64,000 nt of DNA from positions 16,420 to 80,419 of the forward strand of contig JAXGGA010005197.1 of assembly GCA_038373865.1 (NCBI GenBank). Direction: 5' to 3'. The position numbers and the translations under genes are program-made. Under the pieces are notes generated by a model, which searched no databases, was not told the origin of the DNA, and saw only the letters and a program-made list of their open reading frames with translations. Below, in pieces: positions 50,581 through 62,715 of the stretch (positions within the stretch are counted from its first letter, which is position 1; every line of letters begins with the position of its first letter). The DNA is from Uloborus plumipes. Lineage: Eukaryota; Arthropoda; Arachnida; Araneae; Uloboridae.

Positions 50581-50723
50581 TATTCAACCACTGTAGCTGT
50601 GTGGTAAACATTCTATTTGTAAGAAAAGCAGTCAAAAACTTTGCACAGTTAAGGAAGTTAAAAATGCAAGACAACGTGTTCAAAAGTACAAATAAAATAT
50701 TAAAAAAGAGTTTGAAAACTCTA

Positions 50724-50772
50724 GCAAATAGCTATTTCGGGGCTATTACAAATGAAGCCTCATCATCAGTGC
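50724..50772 (-). ncRNA. Hammerhead-like motif in downstream terminal repeat
   Basis: Minus strand: GCA, CTGATGA, stem II GAGGCT / AGCCCC (one A/C mismatch) with loop TCATTTGTAAT, GAAA, self-complementary TAGCTA, then the cleavage nucleotide and TGC pairing with GCA. The core is intact; stems I and II are weakened. Confidence 0.65.
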
Positions 50773-50959
50773 AAAAAGAGGATGGTTCAAGTGACCACAG
50801 TCGAGTGAACAAGGAATACGAGACACACGAAGGTAAATACACAGAACAGAAAGAGTAGGTCCGCAGAAACTGTTACGTCATAGGTTAAAGAGGACAACTG
50901 CGCAACAAGGATTACGTCACAGACGAAAAGGTTTTTAAATAAAAGATTTCCAAATGTTA

Positions 50960-51899
50960 GGGAAGGGAGGAGTGCTATACAGATCGTTGACAACTAAATC
51001 AGATTTTTTCCAGACATAATAGGATTCCCAAAAATCTAAATCAAAAATCGAGGTACAACTATGGAAAACTTTTTGTGTGCAGAGGAAAAATCAAAAATAT
51101 GACCACCTGACCAACAGTGTTGGGCAATGGAAGATAGTTTGAAATCTTCTTTTTAAACACAATTTTCATGTTCTTTAACTTGGAATTTTAGAGCACATCG
51201 TGTCTGTCCTATATAAGTTAACTTGCAATGGCATGATTATAAATCCCCCATCTATCAAGACCCTGAACTGGATGTTTGAGTTGCGAAAATTGCAATTTAT
51301 TCACAGGAGAAAAGGCGACAGAAAAATTGAACTTTTTTAAAATTCTGGCAATTTGAAAGCTGATTCCGAGAAAATATGGTAAAACAACAGTGTTTGAATA
51401 GTTCTCCGAAGTAGGAGTTTGATTTCAACTAGTAGGATTGATTAACTTCTCCTAAATGCTATCTATGACACCGACTGTGAACTCACGGTCCATAGCAATG
51501 TTTTTCAAATGATTAAGCTCAGCATTACAGTAAACTAGAATTGGAACAAATAGACAAAGCACGGGAAACAAAAGTACTACAAACGGTTATTTTTTGTTTG
51601 GGGGGATGAGCATATAATTTATGTGGGGGAAGAGTAACCGCAAAGGGTTTGCGGAAAACAGTAGTGTCGATAGTATTATCTTGATGAGTGATAGAAACAT
51701 CCGGAAAAGAGAGATGACAGAGTCAACTTCTATGGTGAATTGGATGTGCGGGTTAATGGAATTTAAAACAGATAAAAGATTATCATGGTCACGGAGAGAC
51801 AAACAGAAAAACAGAAACCAAAAACTTAGCCAGTTTGTAAGATGCAGTATCAATATTGGAAACTATGGGACGAAGAGGAACAAGTGGCCTGTGTGGCTA
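50960..51899 (-). pseudogene. Penelope-like RT/GIY-YIG polyprotein remnant
   Basis: Minus-strand order: near 51899-51800, pieces resembling LRPIVSNIDTASYKLAKFL of the RT; directly after, LLSVLNSINPHIQFTIEVDS, the region downstream of the catalytic YxDD in this family; then a CSTFVSRALSICSN-like thumb region, ISFQIARILKKFNFSVAFSP, and at about 51235-51170 the endonuclease signature TYIGQTR with KEHENC. AQHCWSGGHIFDFSSAH follows. Several stops and frame changes occur, and the RT segment holding the catalytic Asp pair is deleted. Non-functional. Confidence 0.8.
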
Positions 51900-52020
51900 C
51901 CTCTTTGACCCATGACGTAACAGTTTCTGCGGACCTATTCTTTCTGTTCTGTGTATTTACCTTCGTGTGTCTCGCATTCCTTATTCACTTGACTGTGGTC
52001 AGTTGAACCATCCTCTTTTC

Positions 52021-52069
52021 GCACTGATGATGGGGCTTCATTTGTAATAGCCCCGAAGTAGCTATTTGC
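52021..52069 (+). ncRNA. Hammerhead-like motif in upstream terminal repeat
   Basis: Plus strand: GCA, CTGATGA, stem II GGGGCT / AGCCCC (fully paired), then GAAG in place of GAAA, TAGCTA, and TGC pairing with GCA. The altered base after GAA probably weakens stem III. Confidence 0.6.
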
Positions 52070-52969
52070 TAGAGTTTTCAAACGCTTTTTTAATATTTTA
52101 TTTGTACTTTTGAACACGTTGTCTTGTATTTTTAACTTCGTAAACATTCTATGCTTAAAAGTTCATCTTGGCAGCCACAGCTGAAGCCAAAAGAGATGTA
52201 TATGTTATCCTTAATTGAGCAATTTTGTAGTCTAATTCCACAAGGAAATTCATTGTGAAAAGGGAAGAAAGGTAAAGAATATGGTTACGCCCGTAGAATA
52301 ATCGGGACATAAGCAACGCATTTTTTACCGTCACATCGCAGAGACATGCATTGTGACGAGATTTTGGACAATTGTGTCTTCGCAAAATTGTCAAAAATAT
52401 CGGTCATCGAAATATGCTCCAAATGACGAAACAGAGTCTCCAATAGGTATTACAACCCGTCTTCTACTTATTACTTGTCCGCTAGGTACTGGATCTTTGG
52501 ATTAAAATAGATTTTGCAATTATTTGGCTGCACTCCGCGACAAATGGAAACCTCTAACTTGCTTAGCTTGTGACAAACTATTTCGATTTATACAATTTCC
52601 TGCCACCTAACAATTCCTTTATTTTCGAAAAAAGGTCATAAAAAGTGCCTGTTTTTATCATAATTATTTTAGAAAATTATACAGATAAAAGATCGTGCAC
52701 ATTTACGTACACATGCTTTTTTTATTTTTGCATTTTTTCTTAGTTTGAACTTTGTGCGTACTTGTCAAGAAATATCATGGGTACGAGAAGTATGAGATGA
52801 AAGCTTCTTTCGCAAGACTTTCAAGGGAAAGTGAAGGGAGGGGGTGCAAGGAATGGTCAGCCCTGGCTGACACCCGTATTAAAAATGCCACTGCATACAA
52901 GTATCAAATTACAAAAGAAAAGCGTTTGTAAAATCATAAATTGATATATCTTTGATACTATACTAAACA

Positions 52970-53135
52970 GAAACTTAACTTGACACTGAACGTCACTCCT
53001 GGCGGAGCCAATAAGAGCTCACAAGCAGTCAGCGATTTCCTCTAATTTGTCAAGTAGGCTGTGACGTTTTATCTAGCTCGTTTTTCATAGGTTAACGTCA
53101 CGCAAACGTCACGATGTTTTTGTCAAGAAACGTTG
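52970..53135 (+). mobile_element. Fragment of the 34674 MITE family
   Basis: Shares GAGCCAATAAGAGCTC, CAAGTAGGCTGTGACGTTTT, TAGCTCGTTTTTCATAGG and CACGCAAACGTCACG with 34674-34987 but lacks both terminal repeats. Confidence 0.8.
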
Positions 53136-54338
53136 CAGCGTAGTACATAAACACCTCATACATTAGCTATACAATAAACACCGTTCGTCTTTTAAGAAGA
53201 AGTCATCATACAGTTTAGACAATAGCAATGACTAACATTTCAATTATATTATTACAAATGTATTTATATAGACTGTTTGATGTACAATAGATCATTGATG
53301 TACAGTTCAATAGACAGAAAGAAAAACTGGTGAGCATTTTACTGATTCTAGATTCATATAGTCAGAATCGTATTACTTTAACTTGGTTAAAGACGAAAAC
53401 TTTATTTTAGAATCAATTTTTTGTATACTTGCATATTTTTACATAATTCTATATCAAATTACTACTGATGAGTTATCTTTTCTGAAAGAAAACGACAAAA
53501 TAATACTTTAATACGTTTACTCTTATGTTTCACCATCCTTTAGTCTTCTGATTAACCTCAAAGGTACAGAGAACAATCTTCAGTTTCAAACCATTTAAGC
53601 TGTAAATTGAAGGGAGGACTTTCAAGAGAAATTTTGCAAACCAATTTAATCATAGTTTAAATCATAAACTTCGAACTGAAGATTCTCAGAAAGGACCTAT
53701 TCAGGCCTGGGGTAAGGCGATTACATGTTCAGTAAGCATCTTCCTAAGGTTTTAACGCTTAATCCTTTCTTGAGCTTCATTTAGGATTGTTTCATTCTGA
53801 CATACTGCTCTACATTAAGTATTGGAAGTGTTAAATATTGTCATGTGTTCTTTCTCTTTCAAAATGATTAATTAGAATCCGAAGTTGAAAACTCTGGATC
53901 TTGAAACATGATTTGATCCGTATTAGTGCAAAATGTAGCTTTCTTCAAGAAACTTTTCTCAAAAAACGAATATATATATTACAACACAAAGGGGAAATCT
54001 CAGGTATTCATACTCGGAGTATCTTTACGACAAGTAGCCTTAGAAGGTTAGCAGTTATAAAGCATTTCATTAGCTTGAAAACTGCAGATAGCAGGTGCAT
54101 TTACTTGTTTTGAAGCAACTACGTAAGAATCTGAGGTATAAATCACACCCGAGCTCACTGCTTTGAGTGAAATTTACAATTCATTTATCGGGTACACTGC
54201 AAAAAATAAATGCTTTGCATGTAAACTGTTAAACTCAGCGTATGACTTTTGTGTGGTGGGTCAACAAAAAAGACTCAAATAGCGTCGAAATAATAACATT
54301 ATCTTTCGTCTCAAAGTACCCAGAAATAATTTACGAGT
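53136..54338. other. No gene seen
   Basis: AT-rich, without recognisable coding or transposon ends. Confidence 0.4.
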
Positions 54339-54340
54339 AT

Positions 54341-54595
54341 ACTGTAAAAATGGATGTTGTTCGTGTACAGTACCATAGAGCTAATTTTATAGTAATAAAC
54401 TAAAACTTTGTCATTTTCCGTAATAAACTGTCAGATTTCTACTTTTACAGTACTGAACTGCAAAAATTGCTGATTTTACAGTAATAAACAGCAAAATTGC
54501 TAATTTTAGTTTATTACAGTGCGTTTTACAGTTTTCAATTGGAACCTCAGCCGCCAGTATTAGACTGTAAAAACAACAGTTCATTTTTTGCAATG
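54341..54595 (+). mobile_element. MITE family A copy 6
   Basis: TA-TACTGTAAAAATGG start (the 5' CAC is decayed), TTTTTTGCAATG-TA end; short form. Confidence 0.8.
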
Positions 54596-54599
54596 TACA

Positions 54600-55110
54600 T
54601 ATGAAGTGGGATGTAGTGACGTAGCTCATAGAATACCTGTGAAAATAAGATTTTCACATTCTTCATTAATTCCATGCTACACACAGCAACAAAACCTAGC
54701 AGTGCAACATCTCCCATGTAAACAAACAAATGCAATCACAGATGTCTTCACTTCAATAGCAGCCATTCTCCTCGGCTGTGTCACTTCACTTCTTCCTTTG
54801 CTGCCAGAACAATCTCAATCGCAGACTAGTATTGAAGAGGCGAGACGCTGTTTTCATCTGTATGATTTGTCAACCACCATCTGAGTTCGAGAGTGGCTCT
54901 TGTCTGGGGAAAAGAGCCAATGGGAATACAGGACTGTCTTCTCTCTCCAAGAAAGAATATTGCAAGTCACTTTTTCTCTTCCCCTGCTTGCTGTGGGTGT
55001 TAGGATAGTTTGTGGGGTGCGCGTGGTGTTCCTTGCTGTGTGTGTAGAAGTTGCATGGAGTCGACGAAAAGGAAAGTGATTTGTTCTCAATTTTTTGGAA
55101 AATAAGCATC
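54600..55110 (+). other. GC-richer block, possible untranslated or first exon
   Basis: About 500 bp clearly less AT-rich than its surroundings, with frames open on both strands (plus 54588-54884 and 54778-55008; minus 54854-55123) that match no family I know. No terminal repeats are seen. It may be a promoter/5' UTR of a gene outside the window, or an unrecognised repeat. Confidence 0.25.
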
Positions 55111-55565
55111 TCATCGTAACCATGCCATCATAAGATAATCAAGAAGTGTGTTTTCATAAATTTGTGTATACTAATGTCGTGGATGTTTAAAGATAATGAA
55201 AATCGGTCTTCGACTCATCGGATATGAATAGGCCTAATCTAGGATTACAAATTGTACAAGCTAGCGAACTATAATAATGCAATGACTCTGCAACCTAGAA
55301 TTAATAATGAATGATCTGATTAAGTCAGATTGGATCCAACATCACGAAACAGATGAACTTTACTAAGTAAGAACTTTGCAATTGAAATAAACTTAAAAAT
55401 ATAAAGCATGGTGACCATGGTGGCCTCAAGAATTGATGAGCGAGTCCCCCTGTTATTGATGTATTAATTATATGTTCTACGAATAAACTAGTACGGTAAG
55501 TCAAAAAACTTGCTTTCATTAATTGGTTTTACTCATGCATCATCCTTAACATGTTAATGCACAAC

Positions 55566-56448
55566 GCCCCAAGTAGCATAATCCCGTTACATCACGTTTT
55601 CCCGAAGAGTTGATATAACGTTACTTGTAACGTAAAAAGAGCGATAATTTGTCAAGTTGCATTTCGGTAATGCAACGGTTGCAGAACAGTTGCTTGTCAC
55701 GGTTTGTCAACGATACTGAAACGCTACATCAATGACATTTTTAACGTTATATCAACCTTTATTTGCAACGCTTCATGACGTTGCAGCAGCATTCGACTTT
55801 TCACCGATTCATCAAGATCAAAGATTTACAAACATTTTAAATAAAAATTATATAATTGAATGATTTTATTCAATTGCTTTTGTCAAAAAAATATCATCTT
55901 TATTCAAACCGATCAAGGTGATCTTTATCGACGTTGATTTAAATCAATGACGATAACACTATTTTAGGGTTACGGACTCTTAAGAAATTTCCAAAGTTCT
56001 TTAATAAGAAAAGCATGTTTTTAGAACTAAAGACAACGAATACTAACCAGAAAGAAAAAACTTCACAAAAAAAAATAATGCAGAATACATACTTTTATTT
56101 GAATGCAATTGACTGATTGAGCAAAATTACAAAACGAAAACCGATCACGCACAACACAACAGCAGAGACTCGACAATGAAGAATGCAAAGATTCCCGCCA
56201 AAAGCGACTAGTTGAGCAGTGGATGTAGCAAACAACGATAAGCAACGTGATGTTGCGTTATCTTTCAGCATGTTTGTCAACGTTTCAAGTATAATTAATT
56301 TGCCACGAAATGTTGCGTTTCAAAATTTTGCTTTTGTGACGAATCTTCAAAATAGCGTGTTATCACGTTGCCTGGAAAACAGTAACGATCTGTCAACCAA
56401 TTGTAACGTAATGAAACGTAAAGGTTGCGTTTCAGTGTTACTTGGGGC
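55566..56448. mobile_element. Inverted-repeat DNA element, 883 bp
   Basis: Ends GCCCCAAGTAGCA and (rc) GCCCCAAGTAACA; both halves are rich in AACGTTA / TTGCGTTTC motifs that pair loosely. No target duplication or ORF recognised. Confidence 0.7.
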
Positions 56449-57526
56449 ATTATGTACTTAATTTCATTCATTCTTTTTATCTTTTCAAAACCACCGCAAC
56501 AATACCCATCAACCTTCCCTTTTAAGAAAGAGTCTAAAAATCAGTCCCTTGATTTTCACTTCATGCATTTTATGTTTAATGCATTATTCTGGCAAAAATT
56601 AAACGAAACTGAAACTTTTTTTTCTCATTTGTTAGAAAATGTATTCAATTCATCTTTATTTGCCTCAATTATTTATACAGCTCTTAATTCTATTGTAACT
56701 GAAGTTACTATTATTTTATGATACGAAAATTAATAAAACAAGGACCTTGACAAGACAAGTGTGGAATGAAACGCGTTCAGACAAATATTCCCACTGATAC
56801 CCCTGCCAAAGCTAATATCGAAAAGATGTAAAATATTTAAAAAATATACAGAAAAATTCTCAAAATATGAAGAAAAAAAACAGGAAACAAAGAACAGAGT
56901 GAAGATGAGATTTATTGTCAGATAATGAATTAGAACTGAAATAATATCGCATCTCAAGCGATGTAGATGAATATTTTAAAGACTCAAACAACTGTTGTAC
57001 CATTGAAATTAGAGATTTTTGTAAAAATTTCTACAAGAGCATCATTCTTACATTATATTGGTTGCTAAATGAAAGTAAATGGACGTGAATTTTGTATGAT
57101 TTTTATAGAGGATTTGTACTACAAGTAGCTTCAGTTTTATTTGCCCAGAAAAAAAAGATGCTACAACGGTGTCCAAAACAGATGTCATAAAGCTTCCTCA
57201 TCCGATGATAAGTAAATGCACAAAAAGAGTCTATGAAATGAAACTTGACTGCAAAATTTTTCGCAATCATGACCTCTACTGATTCAAATTAAATTCATTT
57301 AAGAATTTGAGGTATTTCCGTAGACGTCATTATTGCAGGATACCATGCAGTAGCATCTTATTAGACATGTAGTAATTTCAGCATCATTTAATCAACTTTT
57401 AATCTCTGTCGATTGAACCTCCTTCATAATGGATCCAACATCCCTCAATTGGGGAGGTTTGATCCAGCTTGGACACATTGACAAATTAGTAACAAGAAAT
57501 TAACATGTAATTTACACATGAAATTA
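56449..57526. other. No gene seen
   Basis: AT-rich; the 98-codon frame at 56425-56721 begins inside the preceding element and matches no family. Confidence 0.4.
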
Positions 57527-57886
57527 TTTTACAGTAATAAACTGTAAAAATTGCTACTTTTCAGTAATAAACTGTAAAAGTGCTATTTTTACAGTACTAA
57601 ACTGCAAAACTGCTAATTTTAGAGTAATAAACTGTAAAAATTTAAATTTTATTACCGTGCATTTTACAGTTTTAAACTGGAACCTCTAGTGCCAGTATTA
57701 TACTGTTGTTTTTACAGTATAATACAGTTAAATTTGACGGCGATAAACTGTTAAATTGCTAATTTTACAGTTAAAAACTATAAAATTGCTAGTTTTACAG
57801 TTTATTACTGTGCATTTTACAGCTTTAAACTGAAACCTCTTCTGCCAGTATTATACTGTAAAAACAACAGTTCATTATTTGCAGTG
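57527..57886 (+). mobile_element. MITE family A copy 7
   Basis: The left end is lost; the right end is TTATTTGCAGTG-TA. Long form with the internal CCAGTATTATACTGTTG junction. Confidence 0.8.
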
Positions 57887-58996
57887 TATGCATCAAAAAC
57901 AAAAGCAATGTCGATATGGAAATTTTCTAACGGTTAGAAAAAAATAGAAAAATGTATTTAAAAACAAGGGTCAACCTATCTAGTTTCCCTATTTTCATTC
58001 ACTTTCAAAACAGACAGATATCCATTCTCTCACACCCAGAAAAAAAAAATCAAAATTTGTGTACCTAAAATATTAGTATCAAATGCTGATGACTAATAAT
58101 GAGATTGACCTATTTAACATCAAACCTTTCAGCTAATTTTAATTTCTACATTTATTTTTTATTTCATTTCTTCGAATATCGCTCCGGTGTCTCTCGTCAA
58201 ATCCCTCATCTCCTGTTCTTTCAATAATCTAATTTTCTCCCAACGCTGCAGAAAAAAGGCGGCGAATAATACCCATCACAGAGAGCAGAACATATCGCTC
58301 TTTCTCTACGGAAACGAGTGAAATATTTCATTTCCGTCTGATGGAGAGCATGAATTAAGAATGAGAAAAATCTTTGATTATTTCTTTCACTGTGAGGATT
58401 TAAACTTGATAGTCCCCTTTTACGAGAGATGAGAATTTTTCGCTTCAGATTTTATTCCGGGGTAGCTTTCCCAGGGGAATTTGAAATATTTTTCAGAAAT
58501 ATTTCATTTTGGTAAAAGAACTGTAACTTAAACTAATGAAAGAAATTCATTTCTTGCGAGATTATTCCTCTTTTATTTTTCGTGTTTTTAATTTAAACGA
58601 ATGGCGTGTCACTGAAAGCAATTATTTTAAATCCTCAGTAAGAATTTGTTCTGGCCTATAAAGACAGTTCTTGCTGCTTTGTAGAATAGGTCACTGTAAT
58701 TTGGAATAAGTATGGCATTATTGCATGGGGACAAAGGGATAGATTTTCTTTCCCACACCAACCCTCACCCCCCTCACCCCACCCCTCAATTACTATTAAC
58801 AATAATAGGTAACCACATTTAAATATACGATAGAAATAAATGCATAATTTGAATTACAGCATGGATTCATTCATTTATTTCTTCATCGCATTGCGGCTCT
58901 GAATATTTGAAGCATAATTCGGAATATTCGAACGTTACATTACTTTGTTTTTAATATTTGGCATACATATACATAAAATTATTGCAAAGCACTTGG
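57887..58996. other. No gene seen
   Basis: AT-rich; a C-rich patch (ACCCCCCTCACCCCACCCC) at about 58767-58787. Confidence 0.4.
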
Positions 58997-58998
58997 TA

Positions 58999-61160
58999 GG
59001 GGAAGACCGCCTATATTGGACCCTCTAAGAACAGGAGGTCTGTGTCGCTCCATGTGAAGCAAAACAGAAATGCAAAATAGGGCATCGTAAGCTAAATTTA
59101 ATCAGGAACCGCCCTAGGAGCCTATATTTTCTGAAAATATGAAAATTATTTTTTAAAAAATTATCTTTTAAAAAGTTGCAAAAGTCCAATTTAAGAATAT
59201 ATGCTCCTAAATTGAACCATGCGCTTCCTAAATTGGACCGTTCGAAGAAATCATAGAATAATTTATATTTGAACTATACAGCTTTTTTCCAGGATTTGCA
59301 ACAAAATTTCTTTTGCTTCGGCCTCACTTAGGCAGTGTTGATAAACTCGCCGATGGCATTTCATACACTTAATCATGTTTTGCACTTCATCTCTATGACA
59401 AATATTGCAACAACAATTGGTTTGTGCAGCTTCTTGCTTTTTCTTGTGTGACATTTTCTGTTCTATGCCTCTTTTATATGGCGTTAGAATATTGCTGAGA
59501 TAGCCTTCCTTTTTGTTCTTTCAATTTTTTTGGCAAAGGTGATATGTGAGCCGGCTTTACAAAATCATAGTTAGAGTTGACAATCATGTTTTGATGAGAA
59601 CTATCCGCCGATTCTGTAGAACTTGTACTAATTTAAGTCGTAACTAGTTCTTGTACATGGTGTACAATTTACACCGAACATATAACCTGTTCAGTGTTCA
59701 CTTTGAATACTTTAATCTGGACTACTTGTCTCTGATTCTGTTGCAGTCAAATCAATGTCATTAAACACATGTCAATTAACAGACTAAAGTCCTGTTCTTT
59801 AGATTCAACTCACAGCTTTTGCCATGGCCTTGATTGCGATTTTCCCATAAGAGTTACCAAACAGTTCTCTTGTGCGATATTAGATAATGGATCTCATTAG
59901 ATGTTCTCGCATCCATGTATCACATGCTTAATTAAAATATGTAGACAGAGACTGAATAAAGACCACATCTACGTGTATGATGTGCTTAAAGAGAAATTAT
60001 TATTATATCGTTCTCGTTAGCTAAGTTTATTGCATCAATGTTCTTTATGTAAGTGCTGTACCTATCCATTAATAGAAAGACATTCTTTTTACATTGCTTG
60101 GATTAACAGTTTTGATGAAATGTTGTATCAATTGTGTGAATTATCGTTTGTGATCCAACTTTTTTTTTTAACAAGCATATTGCTCACCAGGGAAGCTTTT
60201 ACAATAAGTTCATACATGGAACGTAATCTTTTGAAAATAAGCATGAGGAGCTTGCAATTCTGTTGCACTCATGTAGCAAATATTTAGTGTATTTCTACCC
60301 GTTCACCACTCATTACTGCTCCAACCTGGTGTTTATCTATATACGTCAATACATTTTGGGGCTTTTGGACAATGAAAAGACAGGTTTCATCTACATTGAA
60401 CATTTTAGTAGCATATAAATTGTTTCCTTAAAAATCGTTTCGAAAATATCGAAGAATTTCATATTTTTCTCTCGGTAAATCAGCATATATTTTATTTAAG
60501 TTAATAAATATATTTCACAACCTGAAACTGCAGCTTAATGGATGAAAGGGAAAAAAAATCATACATTTTAAAAAGTTGCAGCTTCTACTTGATAAAAATG
60601 TGCTTGATAAAAAAGTTTAAATGAATATCGTGAATAGGTGTTAAAGTATGCTTAAAATAATTTTAACTACACTATTAAATAAGAAGAGTCACTTATTTTA
60701 TGTTACGATTAATAAAAAAGTCTTATTTAAAATTATATTCTTAAATTGGACCACCGGTCCAATATAGAAAATTTTTTTCGGTCCAATAAAGGAAAACACG
60801 CCAGTTTTTATTCTTCAGCTCATAGCTCTGTCAAAAATTATCACAATCGGGCAAATAAATACATCAATGTAATCCTTATTAAACACAGATTATAATACTG
60901 TAACAGCATTTTACCGCAATTCACAAGATTTTGAGTTATCCTTCTAGAAACAAGTCGACAAAATAAGATTTCGCACGTTTTTAACACAAGTCTAGCCGTA
61001 ACTCATGCTAAACAGTTCGAAGACTGGTGAAACTTCATACACATTGATTTTATTCCTAAAACTTCATATTTTTACTGTTAAAGTGTAGCACAGATCTCCG
61101 TGCTAGATTTTAAGCCCGAGGTCTAATTTAAGCAGTGGTCTAATATAGGCGGTTTTCCCC
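58999..61160 (-). mobile_element. pogo-family DNA transposon, 2162 bp, decayed
   Basis: Ends GGGGAAGACCGCCTATATTG and (rc) GGGGAAAACCGCCTATATTA, with TA at 58997-58998 and 61161-61162. Extra subterminal TTGGACC motifs on both sides. It encodes a broken transposase on the minus strand. Confidence 0.9.
59263..60480 (-). pseudogene. pogo-type transposase pseudogene with C-terminal Cys/His finger
   Basis: Read on the minus strand in changing frames: MFNVDET near 60406 (first catalytic Asp of the DDE domain), then QKPQNVLTYI- and HQVGAVMSGER-like pieces, MSATELQAPHAYF, NIDAINLANENDIII near 60030 followed by an AHHT motif, and a terminal open piece (59454-59263) with CCCNICHRDEVQ and IKCMKCHRRVYQHC, a C4HC-type PHD-like finger. 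That order matches pogo/Tigger transposases, which cut and paste DNA at TA. Multiple stops and frameshifts; the N-terminal DNA-binding part is not recognised. Non-functional. Confidence 0.8.
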
Positions 61161-61311
61161 TAACACTAATCTCTATTTGAACTACTGATTGAAATGTATT
61201 TCCAATATTTTTCTCTATTTTTTCATTATTTAAGATCATACCCAGGTAGCACAAAAAACGTTTAAACGTTTTATAAAGATTTTTAATCCGTTGTCACAAC
61301 GTTAATAACCA

Positions 61312-61684
61312 TCTACTTATATTAAAAACTGAGTATCTTTCTAACTATCTTTCTTTCTAACTATCTTTCTATGTCACGCTTCTTTCTCCTGAACGCCAAT
61401 GAACTGAAAGTCGAACCAGGTACCGATAGATAGGTAATTTTTCAAGCTTCATTAGTTTCAATCTATATAATTATACGATTTTAATTAGCGAAGATATCAA
61501 TTAATAAGTAGTCAAGTTTAAAGCGATTAAGCCTAATAAATGATTAAATATGAAATCCATTCTTGCAAACCGTCGTTGCTATGAAACAGTGATAACAATG
61601 ATAATGAGAATTTTGAATGAAGGCTTAACTAAATCAAACACGGAACTCATAAGCGGGCCACTTACGTAGAATTTTTATCGCTAG
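61312..61684 (+). mobile_element. Helitron-like short element 1
   Basis: Starts after an A with TCTACTTATATTAAAAACTG and ends near a short GC-rich segment and CTAG, as Helitrons do (5' TC, 3' CTRR). Confidence 0.4.
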
Positions 61685-61725
61685 CTACTGGTAATATTTT
61701 GAAACATTTATTTGTTGAAGAGCCA

Positions 61726-61982
61726 TCTACTTATATTAAAAACTGAGTATCTATGTCTGCTTTTTTCCTTTGAGCGAGCTGAACTTACTGAAACTTTCCT
61801 CACCATCTTGAAGGCGCGAAGCATCTCAATAATTCGAATGATTTTTTTATATAGGAAAAAAGTAAAGGCGTGAAGCGCCTGTAAGCGAGCCGCCTTGGCG
61901 GGGAGTAGTTCCTTTAAATTTTTTTCTCACTACTTTCAGGGCACGAAGTGCCCGTACAACGCCGGGCCACGTGCGTGGTATG
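61726..61982 (+). mobile_element. Helitron-like short element 2
   Basis: The same start as element 1 (TCTACTTATATTAAAAACTG), with repeated small hairpins GGCGTGAAGCGCC and GGGCACGAAGTGCCC and CGCCGGGCCACGTGCG near the end. Confidence 0.4.
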
Positions 61983-62715
61983 TCTTGAAATCGACTGAAC
62001 ATTAAATTATATCAAATAATACAACTTCAGAATGAGGTAAAAGTTAGAGAGGGGGACGTTATGCATCAACATGCCGCAGGAAGCTAATCTAGCTGCCCTG
62101 GCAGCTAGTTTTAAAACCTTTAAAAAACGAAGTGTGCTACTTGGGTAGTTAAGTTAAATAATCAATTCAAGGAGAAGCTAATTATATGCCATTTTTTAAT
62201 TTTAATACATCATATGTATTTACAGTCATTCTACACTTTACTAAACTTTATAATTGTATGAAATATACGAATATTCCACGAAAGAAATAACCTTCATTTT
62301 AAATTATCATTCACAAATAATTGGTAGAAATCGTTTAGTCATATGTTTTAAACATACTTAACACACACGTGCAGTAAACTTTATCCGCATAGATATATTT
62401 AACATTATTTTTTATTGCATATTCAGCTTGTAACCGTTTGACCAACAAGTCTTATCTTTTCGCTACCATTAGCCCTAGATGCATAGTTCAAATTGCAAAA
62501 ATGGTCAGAACAAAAGAACAAAATATTTACATTTTTTTCGTGGCTAATAAAAAACAATTGCAACAATTATGTTAACTAGAACAGTGCAAAAATGCGTGCA
62601 ATTTGAAAAATCTCACTCGATGCACACATATAAACTTAAACTCTAGACATTTTATATATTTCTCTCAAAAAGATGTAATTGGCTTGGAATTCAAAGTGTA
62701 TTTCACAAAACGCTG

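Larger units (their letters stand above)
50654..52139 (-). mobile_element. Penelope-like retroelement with inverted terminal repeats
   Basis: Two ~240-bp arms (50654-50893 and 51900-52139) are near-perfect inverted repeats flanking a ~1-kb core that encodes, on the minus strand, reverse-transcriptase pieces and then a GIY-YIG endonuclease. That order is specific to Penelope-like elements. Each arm bears a hammerhead-like motif. Confidence 0.85.
61240..62146. mobile_element. Inverted-repeat DNA element, 907 bp
   Basis: Ends ACCCAGGTAGCACA and (rc) ACCCAAGTAGCACA, similar to the ends at 55566. It contains two Helitron-like pieces. Confidence 0.65.

Noticed and set aside
50601..50858. 85-codon plus frame and its inverted relative at 51935-52147 (70 codons)
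   Set aside because: Both lie in the Penelope-type terminal repeats, antisense to the ribozyme in the first case; there is no known domain and the similarity comes from the repeat.
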